A stretch of DNA of 64,000 nt from Isoetes taiwanensis (GCA_021234155.1 JAJEKV010000060.1:4202451-4266450), one strand, 5' to 3'. Counted from the stretch's first letter, positions 21,861 through 36,050 are shown. Translations and numbers: made by a program. The notes: generated from the letters alone by a model not told the origin.

Positions 21861-24443
21861 CTCTCGACTAGGCATCTTATTCTTTGCTTGGATTGCCTCC
21901 ACTGCTTTGCATTTCACGGCAACATTTTTTCAAGAATAGGACAAATGGAGAAGCGGAATAGTGTAGCGGAACAGTAAAGCGGGCAAAAATATCAAGGCTT
22001 TAGACGCATCGTGGCTGCTAAAACATTCTTATATAACAGGGGTTGTTAAGGAAACTTGTAAATGAATCGTTAAAAGAGAAGGCCGCCGCGATAAATTTCT
22101 TGTAGATATAATAAAGAGTTATAAATGTAATTTGTGCATAGATGTAGCGGAGTTTCAAGTGTGGAAGGTGGATGGAATGGGTAGGAAATAATGGGATGCA
22201 TGGAGCGAAAGACATATAGGGATGGCTTGCACGCGTGGATGCCTGAGATGGCTTAAGTTGGGATGTCCTTTGATTCCTTGTGTTTGAATTTTCAAATCCC
22301 TAACTTCTCATTGATAAAACAAAATCTTGAAGATAAATGCATTCTTCATGATCAATTGTATGAAGGAAATTTTATATTTGGGCTTCATAATTGTAATATT
22401 CGTCCAACACAATGATGGCTTGGAAGCCAAAGCCAATATTTCTAAGAGCAAACAATAGATTGCACTTTTTTTCAGTTTGCTACAAACATGTGCGGTATTG
22501 CCTACTATGCTTGATCTCTTAACATTAATAAAGGTGCACTTGAAATCAATTTTCCATGGTCTTTGCCTTCAATCGAAAATTGTCGAAAATTGCCATTGCA
22601 AACATGCTTTTTTATATACTTGCGCCATGATGAAACCCTCATTCTAAGATTGACATTCAAGCAAAGAGTGCAATAATTACAACTTATACATCATTCTATA
22701 ATGGTCCTACATATATGGTTGCTTATTGAAATCCCTTTCCAGCTTAGAAATGCATTGATAGCTGGCTAAGAAATCCATTGTGCTAAACCTCCAATAACTA
22801 ATGGAAGCTCTAACGAGCGGTTTTTAATTCTTTAGATTTTCACTCTCAATACGACTTGTCTTTGCCATAAGTTGTACAATGAAGATGTGCTTCATAACAA
22901 AATGGTCATATTGCGGCTTTGATGCAGTGATAAACGTCATACTTTTAAGAACTATAAAAAACAATTGTGATCTGAGAAGGATTGTTAATTTATAAGTTCT
23001 GCATAAAAAAACCTACAATAGCCAATACTACATTTCAAAAGAGAATCAAGTTAGAAAACCATTATAGCTATACAATCTACCCAAATCTAAATATATGCCA
23101 TGGTCCTAACTTGAACACATGAATATCATTAGGTTAAATACTATCACCCATATTGCCACCATGAGGAACAATGCTAGTAAGATATACCAACAATATGTAT
23201 TCATAAAAAATAAAAATAAAAACTAGCAAAAAGGCGCCTTGATAAGATGGGGCTTAGGCGCGTTATTAAGTTTGGATTCAATTTCTCATTAAGAAAGCAT
23301 GTATCGGACAATCTATTTAAATTGGAAGGCTAGATTGAAATTGTGATTAAATAGATTAATTTCATTTTTCTTGAATGAAGTAACTAATAATATTCTCTAA
23401 ATGAAATATGAAAAACCCCACGTTGCAAATGAGGCATAGATTTATAAATGCTTTAGCTTTTTATGTTGTTAGATTTTTGCTTCTTCTTTTAAGAAACCAT
23501 GATTTGTTTGTTTTAGGCGGATTGGCGACTAATTGTTATGGCTCCTAGTGGTGGATTTGCATTGTTGGATTATATTCTTTTTTTTAATTGGTTTGCTTTT
23601 TGCTTATCATTGGTTATATGAAGGACTTGGATTTCGAAATGATCATGAAATGGTTTATAGGTGGCAATGTCAAGGAGTTCTTTCTTGCTTGGATGTCTAA
23701 ATCTTATGATGTTTAGATTTAGAATATTCTGTGACACCTTATTGATATTTGGAGATGGCACTTTTGTGCTTGTTGGAAGTGCAAGGAGTTTGACAATAGG
23801 CAAGTGGCACAAGTAGCATTTTGTGTTTTTTATGTCGACAAATTGGTGGCAGTTGGGCATGGTTTCTAACTAGATGGCTATTTCTGTCCCTTGCACATAT
23901 GAAGAAGTATTATGCAATGGAAAACTACTTTACGTCTCTTTGCACATTTAACAACTCTAACGTGCCACAATGGAAGGTTTTTTAAGTATAACATAAAGAA
24001 ATAATGAAGATTTTTAGGCGGTCTTCTCAGAGCTGTGATAGATCCAGATTGGAGAAAATGGCTTCCATCGTATAGGGCATTTACACGTTAGCAATTATTT
24101 AACATGTGAATTTGAGGTGTTCTTACGGACCCTCGTGGTTTTACTTTTGATCCGTGTCTTCCCAAAATCCATCACCACCTTATTCTTTAATATATTTGTC
24201 ATTTATCAATGGAAGGTACGATTCCTCAATTTGATGTAACAGGACTACTTCGTATAATTTTGTGTTGTCATCATGGCGGGCTCTTGTTTGAGAATGGCTT
24301 TACCTCTATTTATACCTTTATCACATATAAGGAAGTGTCGAGCAATTAGTAGTGTGTCATTGCCCAACATTTTGGAGCTTTGTGATAAAGCAAGATTGAG
24401 CCTGATGAGCAAGAAGGTATTCTTTTTGCTAATCAATTTTCAG
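21861..24443. other. Unit B spacer, no gene recognised
   Basis: Counterpart of 6982-7067 plus 10046-12511, without element K; the uninterrupted K target site is at about 21935-21975. AT-rich with short unconserved ORFs only. Confidence 0.55.
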
Positions 24444-24684
24444 GTCTTTGAAGGAGAAAGAAGCTTGACAAAAGATTGTTGGGAACTTGGAAAATTTGAT
24501 TTGAGTGGTATTGCCCCAGCTCCAAGAGGTATTCCCCAGATTGAACTTACTTTTGAAGTAGATGCAGATGGAATACTAAAAGTGAGGCAGAGGATAAGGC
24601 GACCAATAAGGTAGATAAGATCATCAATACTGTTGACGAAGATCGTTTATCTTCAGATGAGGTTGATAGAATGATCAAGGAGGC
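24444..24684 (+). pseudogene. BiP exon fragment, plus strand, unit B
   Basis: Best-preserved copy. It starts after CAATTTTCAG and contains [40 protein letters not shown] and, after a one-base shift, [20 protein letters not shown]. The intact acceptor shows it derives from a spliced BiP gene, unlike the intronless array copies. Confidence 0.85.
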
Positions 24685-25814
24685 TTGTGTTTTGAATGAT
24701 TTTGTTTTGAACAGTCAGTCTTTTTCACGTAACTCACTTAGTCTACGGGCAAAAGATCTACATTAGGCAAACGGTTGATAACCGAAAAGCCTAAGGTACC
24801 TTTTGGCCCTTGAATTTTTACCCAGACTATGGCTAATGATGTATTGGTTGGCTGCAGGTACGTGCTCCTTTTCCTAATGTAATCCTTCTGTCCAATAAGT
24901 CTTAGGTGAGCTTGGAAAAGAAGAAAGAAAGATGAGATGCACATTTGCTCTTAAATGTTATGCTAAGATATTTGAGTACTTGATCCATTTTATTACTTTA
25001 GCAAATGATTTTTGCAAGCATACAGGCTAAAAGGTGAATGTATCTGAAACCTATGGATGTTATTTGATGTGCCTTCTTCTGGCCATATACTCATGTGGAA
25101 CAACCTAGCTTAGGAGTCATATTTTTTAAGGTTGTTATATGAACCTCGAAATTGAGTACTTTAGACCCTTACGCTTCGTAGTATAAAAAAAGTACAGTTT
25201 TATGCACTAAGTTTGCTACGGGATATCTTATTTCAGTCGAACTTCCTTATGTAAAACCCATCTCTTTGATGTAATAAAAAAATATAGAAATATGTTGAAA
25301 ACATGCTCCTTTGCTTTAAAAGGATTATATGCTTTTCAAATAGAACTTGCTGCTGGTTTCATCGTGGCAGGACCTGTTGTAGGCTTGAACTATGTACCAC
25401 CTACATGCATCCAACTACAAATGGGAACTTCAATAATTGTAACTAGTCTTGTGGACTCAAATAAGGACGTCCCTCTTTAAGTGTTAGGTTTTGCCTTAGA
25501 AAATATCTGACTACAATTTATGATGATTTGTAAGCTCATTGGAAGAGAAACTCTTCTGCATCTTCCATGTCGCTTATTTGCTACAAAATTAGATGTGCAA
25601 GCAAAGTGTTCTAAATCGTGTCAAACTTGCTAGATAAATTTTCATAAAACAAGTCGCAAAATGTTTAAAAGTTTTAGAAAAGTTGAAAGCTAAGATAAGT
25701 GATATAAACAAAGCGATAATAAGCATAAGCTAATATACATCTCAGTTACTATTTTCATATCTACGGTATTTGTGTCATTCCTCGTGATCGGGAATTTTGA
25801 ATGTCTCAAGATAT
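24685..25814. other. Unit B spacer up to BiP C, no gene recognised
   Basis: Counterpart of 12751-14046 but without the 165 bp segment of unit A. Contains only a short ORF (25292-25480) of unknown meaning. Confidence 0.5.
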
Positions 25815-27800
25815 TTACATTTCAGTGATCTTCATCCTCTTCCTCTGAGGGCGGCAACACCGATCTTTTGATAAACCTTGGTTATTATCGGATTGCAAAC
25901 ATCCTCAATCTCCTTGACTTCTCTTGAAATCCTCCCCTCGGCACTTTGGTTATCGTCCAACCACTCCACAATTTCCTTCAATTCAGACTTCAATCTTTTC
26001 TTTGTCATCGAGAATCTAGCTTATCCGCTAGCTTGTCCTTGTCACCAATTGAACTCTTCATGTTGTACACATATGTCTCCAATCTATTCACGGCATCAAT
26101 CTTTTCCTTCACCTTCTTATCTTGCTTTCTGCATATTCCTCGGCCTCCTTGATCATTCTATCAACCTCATCCGAAGATAAACGATCTTTGTCAGCAGTAA
26201 TGATGATCTTCTCTGCCTTATTGGTCGCCTTATCCTCTGCCTTCACTTTTAGAATTCCATCTGCATCTACTTCAAATGTAACTTCAATCTGGGGAATACC
26301 TCTTGGAGCTGGGGCAATACCACTCAAATCAAATTTTCCAAGTTCAGGCAATCTTTTGTCAAGCTTCTTTCTCCTTCAAAGACACGAGCAGAACCGCGGT
26401 TGTTTGCTTATCACGATAGGTGCTAAAAATTTGGGATTTTTTAGTTGGAATTGTAGTACCCCTGGGAATGAGCTTTGTCATCACTCCACCAACAGTTTCA
26501 ATGCCAAGGGTCAAAGGAGTGGCATCAAGGATGAGTGCATCTTTAGTCTCTTTGCCGCCTTCCCCACTTAGAATGCCTCCTTGAGCAGTTTGCACCATAG
26601 GCTCTGACCTCATCGGGGATTGACTCCTTGCTAGGCTCCTTGCCTTCAAAGTAGTCCTTCAACAATTCTTTGTACCTTTGGGATCACAGTACTTCCTCCA
26701 ACAAGAACGATTTCATCAATGCAGCGCGACTTCTTAAGGCCCGGCATCATCCATGGCCTTCCTAACGAGGGCCTAATGTCTTCTTGAACAAGTCATTGTT
26801 AAGCTCCTCAAACCTCGCTCACGGTAAGTGGTTCGGAGAAATCAACACCATCAAAAGACTCTCAACCTCAATTCTAACTTGGTGCTTTGGTTCTTGAGTG
26901 CCCTCTTTGCACGCTTTCTGCCTCGCGACGGAGTTTTCAATAGCCCTGCTATCCTTGCTAATGTCCTTGTTGTACTTCTTCTTGATGAGTTTAATAAAGT
27001 GCTCCATAATTACGTGGTCAAAATCCTCTCCTCCAAGATGAGTATCACCACTTGTGGCTAAAACTTCAAATACTCCATTATCAATTGTTAAGATGCTGAC
27101 ATCAAAGGTACCACCACCAAGGTCAAACACAAGTATGTTCTTCTCGTTTCCCTTCTCATTAAGTCCATAAGCCAATCTTTGCTGCAGTTGGCTCATTCAA
27201 TCTGAGCCACGTTAAGTCCGACAATGATACCGGCATCTTTTGTGGCTGTCTCTCGTGCATCATTGAAATAAAATTTGGGGACGGTGATAACAGACATTTT
27301 TTTTACGACCTTTCCTAAGAATGCCTCTGCAGTTTCCTTCATTTTTATCAAAATCATGGCGCTAATCTCCTCTGGGCTGAAAAGCTTAACTTCGCCATCC
27401 TTGATCTTAACTTGTATATAAGGTTTCCCATCTTTGTTGATGATCTTGTAGGGCAATAGTTTCATATCATTTTGGACTTCTTTGTCGTCAAACTTCCTTC
27501 CAATCAAACGTTTAGGGTCAAAAATGGTCCTTTCGGGGTTAGAAGCAGCTTGGTTCTTGGCTGCCTCTCCAATAAGTCTTTCAGAATCTGTGAAGGCTAC
27601 CCATGAAGGTGTGATTCGATTTCCCTGGTCATTGGCTATGATTTCTACATGCCCATCTTTGTTATAAACCCCCACACAAGAATATGTTGTTCCGAGATCA
27701 ATACCAATTACTGTATCTAATTTGGGAGCTTCTTCTGCGCCTGCTGCTGAGATACAACCCAAATTGTAAGAAAAGCCAAGCATAGACCTCCCCTCGACAT
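25815..27800 (-). CDS. BiP: BiP C: full-length ER Hsp70 chaperone, intronless
   Basis: Third copy, 1986 bp. Near the 5' end the [20 protein letters not shown] stretch is in frame here, and [10 protein letters not shown] is readable, which corrects errors in A and B. A one-residue-scale loss (CTGCTGAGATAC instead of CTGCTGCTACAGATAC) shifts the signal-peptide frame. The lid helices and tail near 25830-26150 have several shifts. The stop region reads ATTTCAGTGATC where B has the HSEL codons, again at a CTGAGCTG cluster. Product, domains and location are as for B. Confidence 0.92.
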
Positions 27801-29584
27801 TCTCTATTGCCTCTGCTTCTCTCAACACTCTCTTCTGCTTCTGCTTCTGCTTCTCACCGCTCTGCTTCTTTTAAACAAGCAAGGAAAAGGGCAAAGGAAA
27901 AGAAACGCAAAATGGAAAAGGCAAAAAAAAAAACAAGCATAAAGATACCTATTTTTTTTCTTCTTGATGAGTTCTTATTAAAGGCAGTTCGACCTAATTC
28001 TTTGCTGGCCGATCTGGTGGTGCCTTGGCCGATCTGGTGGTGGGGAGGCACCTTGTCAGAAAGATTGGTTAAATGCTGCTTCCCGTGTACTTATGGCCCA
28101 GGAAGGTAAGAATGCTTTGAGAAATGAAAACGAACTCAGTCTACAGTTTTGTGCCTTTTAACTTCTTGCAAACGAAGGCTTTGAGGCAATGCAAGCAACT
28201 ATGGACACATGCATGAAGCAGGAAAATTACTTGAGATTGCACCATGCCCAACTTATGAAGAAGCAGTGGCAGCATTGTTTAGTAGATGAAAAACTTATGG
28301 GGTGTCAGAACAGATTGGTTAAATGCTGCTTCCCATGTACTTATGGCAAGTATTTTTGTAAATAAATAGAATAGAGGGGCTAAGAATACTTGCATCTGGG
28401 TAAAGGGAAAAAGGCTGTAAAAACCCAAGCCAGTAAGCTTGCAAGGTCCAGCAGTAAAGTTCAATGATTGCCATGTGACTGTGATGTCTTTCCACACATG
28501 CAATTTGGGTGGATCTTCTAATCCAGAAATAAGGTGAGTCTTCAGTCTAGAATTATTACTCATGTAGTGTTGGATATGTTACTTAGCTGGTACAAAAGGC
28601 ATTTTATTTTAGAACTTATTAAGAAACATGATGATAGTGCGTTTTTGTTTTAGGATTTGCTTAGTGGCCAGTCCATTATGAATATTGGTGATTTGGGTGC
28701 GACTTCAAGTACCAGCAAAGAGCGAATTTCAAGACCATATATTAGCCGCTGGTTTTGGTTGGACAAGAGCCTCAAAGGTATGACATTTTGGGGTTTTATA
28801 CATATCCTAGTAACGTTGCTATTGTTAAGAAAAATTAGTAATTCCTATTGGACAAATCTATTGCTTTAGAACAGGGCTAGATAATTGTTCTATGTTCTGG
28901 TTGCATTTACAGAGCATAAGGAACATGAGAAAACTGCATGAGTCCGAGATATGAAGTTTTGTTGGATAAAAAAGTCTTCATATTTGGCACTGCATGAAGC
29001 TAATCTAGTGATTTTTCATGACAAATAATAGAGGCTTCATGATTGATAATGCAAATGGCTTACAACACCCTTGGATAATGCACCTTGTGCATGCTCTCTT
29101 GCTTAAGATGACAATCTAGAAGAAAAATAGTATCATCATTAAAACATTAACAATCTCTATCTAGGTCCAAAAGTTCACGAGCCTTTATGAAAGACTGAGG
29201 TGGCTTTTCAGAGACTAGATTTAATGGCAGTGCATTTAAATTGATCTTTATTGCAGGTTTATGCTTTTGAATAAATTTGTGTTTGTGGTAAATTAGGAAT
29301 TGTTTCTTACCCTTCTAGATCTGGAAGCCTTTTGTAGTTGTATAAGTCATGATTATGAGAAGCCACTAGAGTTGCATTGTAACACAATATTCATGGGAAA
29401 GGAAAGGAATTTCTGACTGTTAAAATTTTCTCTCTCTACAGAATGCTTTGCATGTTCTAATGTTGATTTGTTGAAGTTGCAAACGTAGATATAGAGTGCA
29501 TTCTTATTATGTAGTAGCATGTTTATTTGATATATTTTGTTATTTGATTTTAAAAATGGCAGTTTTGAAGCATTTAACTTTTCC
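27801..29584. other. BiP C upstream region and conserved block, as in unit A
   Basis: Counterpart of 1156-2943, including the CTTCTG leader, the 33-base direct repeat and the three exon-like segments. Almost identical to A and B. Confidence 0.5.
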
Positions 29585-30226
29585 CTGTACTCGTTGTGGG
29601 CTGCGAACTTCAAAAGGTGCTATAGTAGAAAAGGAAGTTGATGCATAAGGCCCAAAGAAGGTGACGGAATTTTGGGCACTGAATGCTTCGGCATCGATGG
29701 TTTGCGAGATTTCTGCAACTTTGACAAGGGGCAAAGGGAAAAGTTCTGACCAGGAAGTGTATCTGCACATCACATTTGTGTTCAGAGCACAAAAGAACAA
29801 TAGCAGAAAATTGCACATGTTAATTAAAGAGACAGTTAACCAGGAAGAAGTGATGGTATGTGCGGATATTGACAAGGTTCTGCTTCATGATTTTTTACAT
29901 GGGAAATGAACAACTTACACCAGAATCCACTTTCCATTGAGCAGTTGCAGTGTATCTGTAGGAGCCGGGGTAGGGTTCTTAGCTTCCAGCTCATTTATCA
30001 GTTCTATAACTTCTGCACGGACCTCACTGCTAGCAACAAGGCCGTGCTCAGTACCAAAAGCAGAATCAATCAATCCCTTCTTAAGCCCTAATATTGTATT
30101 ATCTTCTGCAGGTGTTTCCACAGTTGTAACTACATCATGGCTGGATGATTGTTCGTGCTTGGCTCTATGGCTCTCATTTTCCTGACCATTATTTTTGTCT
30201 GGCAAAGCTGAAGCCACCAGACTTCT
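29585..30226 (-). pseudogene. Fibrillin (PAP) fragment, two exons, unit C
   Basis: Exons at about 29919-30226 and 29585-29762, both in open frames ([40 protein letters not shown]). Exon two reads EVRSPQRVQ, where A and B have EVCSPQRVQ; Arg is the usual family residue. As in the other units, no further fibrillin exons are found. Confidence 0.8.
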
Positions 30227-30766
30227 CTAACCAGGAGTATATAGAGAGGTAGAAACAAATGGAGATTTTTGGAATGGAACTTTACATGCCTTCCCTGGGG
30301 AAAGAGGCAATTTGTCGTTTATAAGTCGCAAATGGGGCTTCAATACTGCATCAGAGATTATCGCCATAATAAATCTGGTCTGATCAACCAAGCCCTTGAA
30401 TGCAGATGAAGAAAGTTGCCAGATCCGTGAGAGAAGTATATCATGTTGAATTCATTTTTACTGTTAAAATATTATTCTTTTCAATTCCATGATCCATCTC
30501 ATGTGATAATGTACGGCAACAGAAAGAGAATTCAAATGCAACAACTCGACTTATAAAATTCACCATGAAAATTTATATTAGCAAAGAATTTTAGTATGTA
30601 CAACTTGGAGGCTGTCACATGTTAATCGTTCATTATATCAAGAAACTTACTCGTGAACATCATTTCCTCTTTACCATAAGTATTGTTGCCGACGAAATAA
30701 TTAGAAGGAATAGCCACAAGAAGCGCTATGAATAATAATTAGAAGGAATAGCCACAAGAAGGGCTA

Positions 30767-32631
30767 TGAATATTCCACTACTGGATCGCGAACAGGTTTT
30801 GTATGTAAAGACAAATTGCAAATATCGTTTTATTTTTTCCAATAGATCTCACTAATAGCAAAGACTAAATGGAAATTTCATATAATAGAATAGAATAGAA
30901 TAGAAACACAACAAGCATTGAAGCTTGATATACAACATTGTGTTTCACTTGGATGTTTATGTCCAAGAACACTAACATGATCTCTTGTACTCAACCTACA
31001 AAAAGTCAAAGGTAATAGCAAAAACAACTTAACCCAACCAAACATTATTGTGCAAATCCTCACAAGTAGACCCAGACAACCATGTCCACTGGAAAAAGAA
31101 TAGTTACTAGGAACGTGTGGCCAGCGATGCCGGGCAATTCTTGAGAGCGTTTGGAATGGGTTTAGGGTATTAGACTTTGTAGCTACATTAGAATTTATAG
31201 AATCTATGTAGGTGAAATGGGCAGGAAGGCATAATGCATGAGTATAGTTGAATAGAAATAGAAAATGTACATCCCTATGAAGGATGAGCGCAAATCTTGT
31301 TTTTAAGTGTAAACATGCTATGAACTAATTTTATACAAAACATGTACGCCTCCCAAAGAAATGATCTTTCAAAGCAACAAAGCTAATGAAACAGTGGCAA
31401 ACGTTGATACATGTGAGAGAGATTCATCTTATGTCTATTTGTTGTTAAACGCGAATCTCTAGAAACGTGTGCCCGGCAATGCCAGGCATTAGTCATGTAC
31501 GTGTGGAATAGGTAGATGTAATGGAAAACTGTAAAATGTACTCATGATATATAGATGTAATGGAGTACCAACTGTGAAGGATTTAAGGTTTAGGGACGCC
31601 GGGAATTAGCCCTAACACATCTAATGGATAGAAGTAATGGAAAGCATATGTTGCAAATATGTTGGCGCATAAGGTTTTTGTGGAATACACAATTGCAATT
31701 TTGTTACCCTCAGGTATTTGCAAGCTATGAATATTCCACTACTGGATCGCGAACAGGTTTTGTATGGACAAATTGCAAATATCGTTTTATTTTTTCCAAT
31801 AGATCTCACTAATAGCAAAGACTAAATGGAAATTTCATATAGAAACACAACAAGCATTGAAGCTTGATATACAGCATTGTGTTTCACTTGGATGTTTACA
31901 CTAACATGATCTCTTGTACTCAACCTACAAAAAGTCAAAGGTAATAGCAAAAACAACTTAACCCAACCAAACATTATTGTGCAAATCCTCACAAGTAGAC
32001 CCAGACAACCATGTGGCCAGCGATGCCGGGCAATTCTTGAGAGCGTTTGGAATGGGTTTAGGGTATTAGACTTTGTAGCTACATTAGAATTTATAGAATC
32101 TATGTAGGTGAAATGGGCAGGAAGGCATAATGCATGAGTATAGTTGAATAGAAATAGAAAATGTACATCCCTATGAAGGATGAGCGCAAACCTTGTTTTT
32201 AAGTGTAAACATGCTATGAACTAATCTTATACAAAACATGTACGCCTCCCAAAGAAATGATCTTTCAAAGCAACAAAGCTAATGAAACAGTGGCAAACGT
32301 TGATACATGTGAGAGAGATTCATCTTATGTCTATTTGTTGTTAAACGCGAATCTCTAGAAAACGTGTGTGCGCAATGCCGGCATTAGTCATGTGCGTGTG
32401 GAATAGGTAGATGTAATGGAATATGTAGAAAACTTGTAAAATGTACTCATGATATATAGATGTAATGGAGTACCAACTGAAGGATTTAAGGTTTAGGGGC
32501 GCCGGGGAATTAGCCCTAACACATCGAATGGATAGAAGTAATGGAAAGCATATGTTGCAAATATGTTGGCGCATAAGGTTTTTGTGGAATACACAATTGC
32601 AATTTTGTTACCCTCAGGTATTTGCAAGCTA
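30767..32631. repeat. 961 bp tandem duplication inside unit C
   Basis: The block starting TGAATATTCCACTACTGG occurs at 30767 and again at 31728, and the second copy runs to 32631. Both breakpoints share GCTA (GGGCTA|TGAATA and AAGCTA|AGATTA), which suggests microhomology-mediated duplication. The second copy lacks about 50 bp around its TAGTTACTAGGAACG segment. A small duplication (AATTAGAAGGAATAGCCACA) sits just before the first copy at 30700-30758. Units A and B have the block once. Confidence 0.9.
30883..30904. repeat. (TAGAA)n microsatellite
   Basis: About four tandem TAGAA units where units A and B have a single TATAGAA. Found only in the first half of the unit C duplication. Confidence 0.8.
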
Positions 32632-34273
32632 AGATTATACTACCATTCTACTTGCATTGTTGGGGTGCCTTAATAAAATCATGCATAGTGCTACGAAAAG
32701 ATTAGTTGTCGCGATTCGCAGCGATGATTTGCACCATTTCAATACAGTTCAATTTAATTGGTTTCATATGCAAATAAACTTACGAAGCGTGATGGTTGCA
32801 CAACGCCTTTGCATTAGTTGTGGGCACCGCGAAATGGAATTTATCCAACATATATAATTATTATTGGGTCGATTCTTTGGCATATTCTTCGACGTCGAGG
32901 CACTTATCTTGGCCGTCCATTGAATTACAAATAATTTTTTACCGTAGACATTTTAGAGAAGGCCACCGCCATAGCCATCGGTGTACGTGGTCGGGCCGGG
33001 GTTCAAGCTTCAGATAGCGGGGCTGCAAATGTGGTCGTATCCAACGTTTGGTGCTTGATTTTTTTGCTGCAAAAGCTTACTTATTTGTTTGACTCTGTAT
33101 TGTAGTGTTCCGGCACAGTTAAGTTCGCCTAATTGCATAAATATCAAATTATTCTCTTCTTATTAGGTTTAAAACTTCAATTTGGGTTTACAACTTTCAT
33201 TATGTATGAAACATCCTCTTCTCATTAGGTTTATATCTTCAAATTCAGTTTACAACCTTGATTATGTATCTTTCAACTTTTTGCTATTCTAGATTTTATG
33301 CCTCAAAAGCTCTAAAAGAATAAGTAGCAGAACGAGTTTACTGGAAGTCTGGAAAAACATGTGCAGTATATGCGCTTAATAAATGCTATTGAAGATTTCT
33401 TAACCAAATGATACCACGGATTGGGAATTTGCAAAAATATCTTTAACTCTAGACATAGTACATTTTCTTGACTAAGCTTTAACCAACAGGATCAAGTGTC
33501 AATTGTAGACCGTAGAAAATAGAATAGAATAAACTAGAAAATGTAAATATCGGTAGCCGCGTCGTATCAGCTTATTCTTTAAGGCTTAATGCTCACAATC
33601 TGCTTGAGCAAGCATCAAACGTGTTCCTTGTTGAGAGAAAACCTTGGTGAAACAACATGTACCTGTGCTTCCTGCTCAAGCATGTTCCTATAGCAAAATA
33701 TTTAGAGACCTTTCCTATGCAAGAAGGGAAGAAAAGGGATTAAAAGTCTAAATCATGATCAAGCAACAACAATTATGCACTATAACTGGAGCATTTACAA
33801 GTAAACGATTTGAAGTGTCCCATATCTATGATGTGGCGAGTCCACGAATTGGATAAAATTTTGACGGTCTAACAAATGTGATATGTGGCAGTTCTAGGAT
33901 AAAGTAGGCATCAAGAGGCTATGCTAGGGTTTACGGAGCATTAAAAATATCAAAGGGTTATCATCATGCTAGTTAATTTCATCTCTGATACACCATAAGC
34001 CATGGCTGCACTACAGGTTTTTCAAAAGTTCTATTTGGAAATATGCACTTTGTTGCAACTGTGTACTTACAACCACATCAAAATCAGCAAATAATTAAAA
34101 AAAAAAAACCTCTAGAATCGCCATGTTGTTGGCATGCAGATTCTCTTCTGTTGCATCAGCTCAGCAGTATTGGTGTTCTTTCTGATCACTTCAGCAGTGT
34201 CGGTGTTCTTTCTCTTGTGACACTTTTTCTTGCAGTATTTGCTAAAAAAGGATATGCTGATTTTGCAGGAAAG
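32632..34273. other. Unit C spacer, no gene recognised
   Basis: Counterpart of about 5030-6668 of unit A, closely similar, no gene found. Confidence 0.55.
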
Positions 34274-34586
34274 ATGGGAAAATTGATGGTGTATATTGCA
34301 GCATTGATGGTTGTAGCTGTAGTGGAGATGGGAGCAAGCCAAAGGTAGATCAGAAAAATGCGAGGGCAAAGTGGCCTGCTTGGGAGCTATGATAGGGCCA
34401 AATCCACTAAGCCCAACACGGCCTCCGATCCACCACGCCCCAGGAAGTGTGCGCCTGCAAGCTCATGGCCAACGCCACCACCCTTCGCAGTTTCAACCCT
34501 GCTGGTGCCAAAGCCATGCCTCTCAAATGCAACATCTCCTTGCCTGCTGCTCCTCCTTCCAAACGCAAATATTTTTCTCCCTTCTA
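34274..34586 (+). CDS. Lipid-transfer-protein-like gene, unit C (frame broken)
   Basis: Same layout as unit A and the closest to it: hydrophobic start, then frame change after MGASQR. The middle is scrambled, so the CEKSEAK segment is not readable here. VCACKLMANATTL and the PLKCNISLP tail are readable and identical to A. Confidence 0.55.
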
Positions 34587-35887
34587 GCTCTCGACTAGGC
34601 ATCTTATTCTTTGCTTCAGATTGCCTCCCTGCTTTGCATTTCACAAAGAACATTTTTTCAAGAGTGCAAGGACAAATGGAGAAGCCTTAATAGTGTAGCC
34701 TCTAACGAGTAAGCGGGCAAAAATATCAAGGCTTTAGACGCATCGTGGCTGCTAAAACATTCTTATATAACAGGGGTTGTTAAGGAAACTTGTAAATGAA
34801 TCGTTAAAAGAGAAGGCCGCCGCGATAAATTTCTTGTAGATATAATAAAGAGTTATAAATGTAATTTGTGCATAGATGTAACGGAGTTTCAAGTGTGGAA
34901 GGTGGATGGAATGGGTAGGAAATAATGGGATGCATGGAGCGAAAGACATATAGGGATGGCTTGCACGCGTGGATGCCTGAGATGGCTTAAGTTGGGATGT
35001 CCTTTGATTCCTTGTGTTTGAATTTTCAAATCCCTAACTTCTCATTGATAAAACAAAATCTTGAAGATAAATGCATTCTTCATGATCAATTGTATGAAGG
35101 AAATTTTATATTTGGGCTTCATAATTGTAATATTCGTCCAACACAATGATGGCTTGGAAGCCAAAGCCAATATTTCTAAGAGCAAACAATAGATTGCACT
35201 TTTTACAGTCTGCTACAAACATGTCTGGTATTGCCTACTATGCTTGATCTCTTAACATTAATAAAAGGTGCACTTGAAATCAATTTTCCATGGTCTTTGC
35301 CTTCAATCGAAAATTGTCGAAAATTGCCATTGCAAACATGCTTTTTTATATACTTGCGCCATGATGAAACCCTCATTCTAAGATTGACATTCAAGCAAAG
35401 AGTGCAATAATTACAACTTATACATCATTCTATAATGGTCCTACATATATGGTTGCTTATTGAAATCCCTTTCCAGCTTAGAAATGCATTGATAGCTGGC
35501 TAAGAAATCCCATTGTGCTAAACCTCCAATAACTAATGGAAGCTCGACTTAACGTTTTTTAATTCTTTAGATTTTCACTCTCAATATGTAGCATAATGAC
35601 AGGGGGTTTTCTTTGTGTTTTTGTACGCTTTTCACAAAGGTTTTCCTAAGATTTCATGGCGTATTTGAATAGATGTACTAATGCGTACATCTAGAGTGCA
35701 CCATTTCTTAGTCGTTGATTTAGCCTTTTATTTTTTCAATGGTCCAACATCCAAGGGCTCACAACAAAAGCCCTCTTTTTATTTTAGTTGCCATTTTCAG
35801 AGTTTTGCATGCAAGCATCGTGCCATCATGTTTTAGGGTTATTTTAGGGTTAGGAAGAAAGAAGGCAAGAATCGAAAGCAATACAAC

Positions 35888-36050
35888 GCTGCAGGGTTTT
35901 TACACGGTGGAGCTCCTTGGCATTGCAGGCCTTTTGAAGGAGGCAGAGGAATTACTTCTGAATGTGATAGCTAAGGAGTCAGAGAATTTACTTCAGAATG
36001 TTAAAACTGATGCTGCTATGTGGACATCTTTGCTTGGCAAAGCGTCACGG
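35888..36050 (+). pseudogene. PPR protein fragment captured in T1
   Basis: Contains VELLGIAGLLKEAEELL and KTDAAMWTSLLG. This is the pattern of the last PPR repeats and E region of plant PLS-type PPR proteins (organelle RNA editing factors), which read GRAGLLxEAE...DAAxWxxLLGA. Only about 55 residues are present, with no upstream repeats. Confidence 0.7.

Larger units (their letters stand above)
14047..25814. repeat. Array unit B, basic unit of about 11.8 kb
   Basis: The distance between the BiP B and BiP C starts is 11,778 bp. This is the simplest unit, with no K or T insertion. It holds the BiP gene, fibrillin fragment, lipid-transfer-like gene and BiP exon fragment. Unit A is the same plus element K and the 165 bp segment. 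Units C and C' carry element T. Confidence 0.9.

Noticed and set aside
14047-27800. BiP copies B and C as pseudogenes because of frameshifts
   Set aside because: The shifts differ between copies and mostly sit at CAG/CTG sites or homopolymers, and every region of the protein is open in at least one copy. Sequencing error explains them better.
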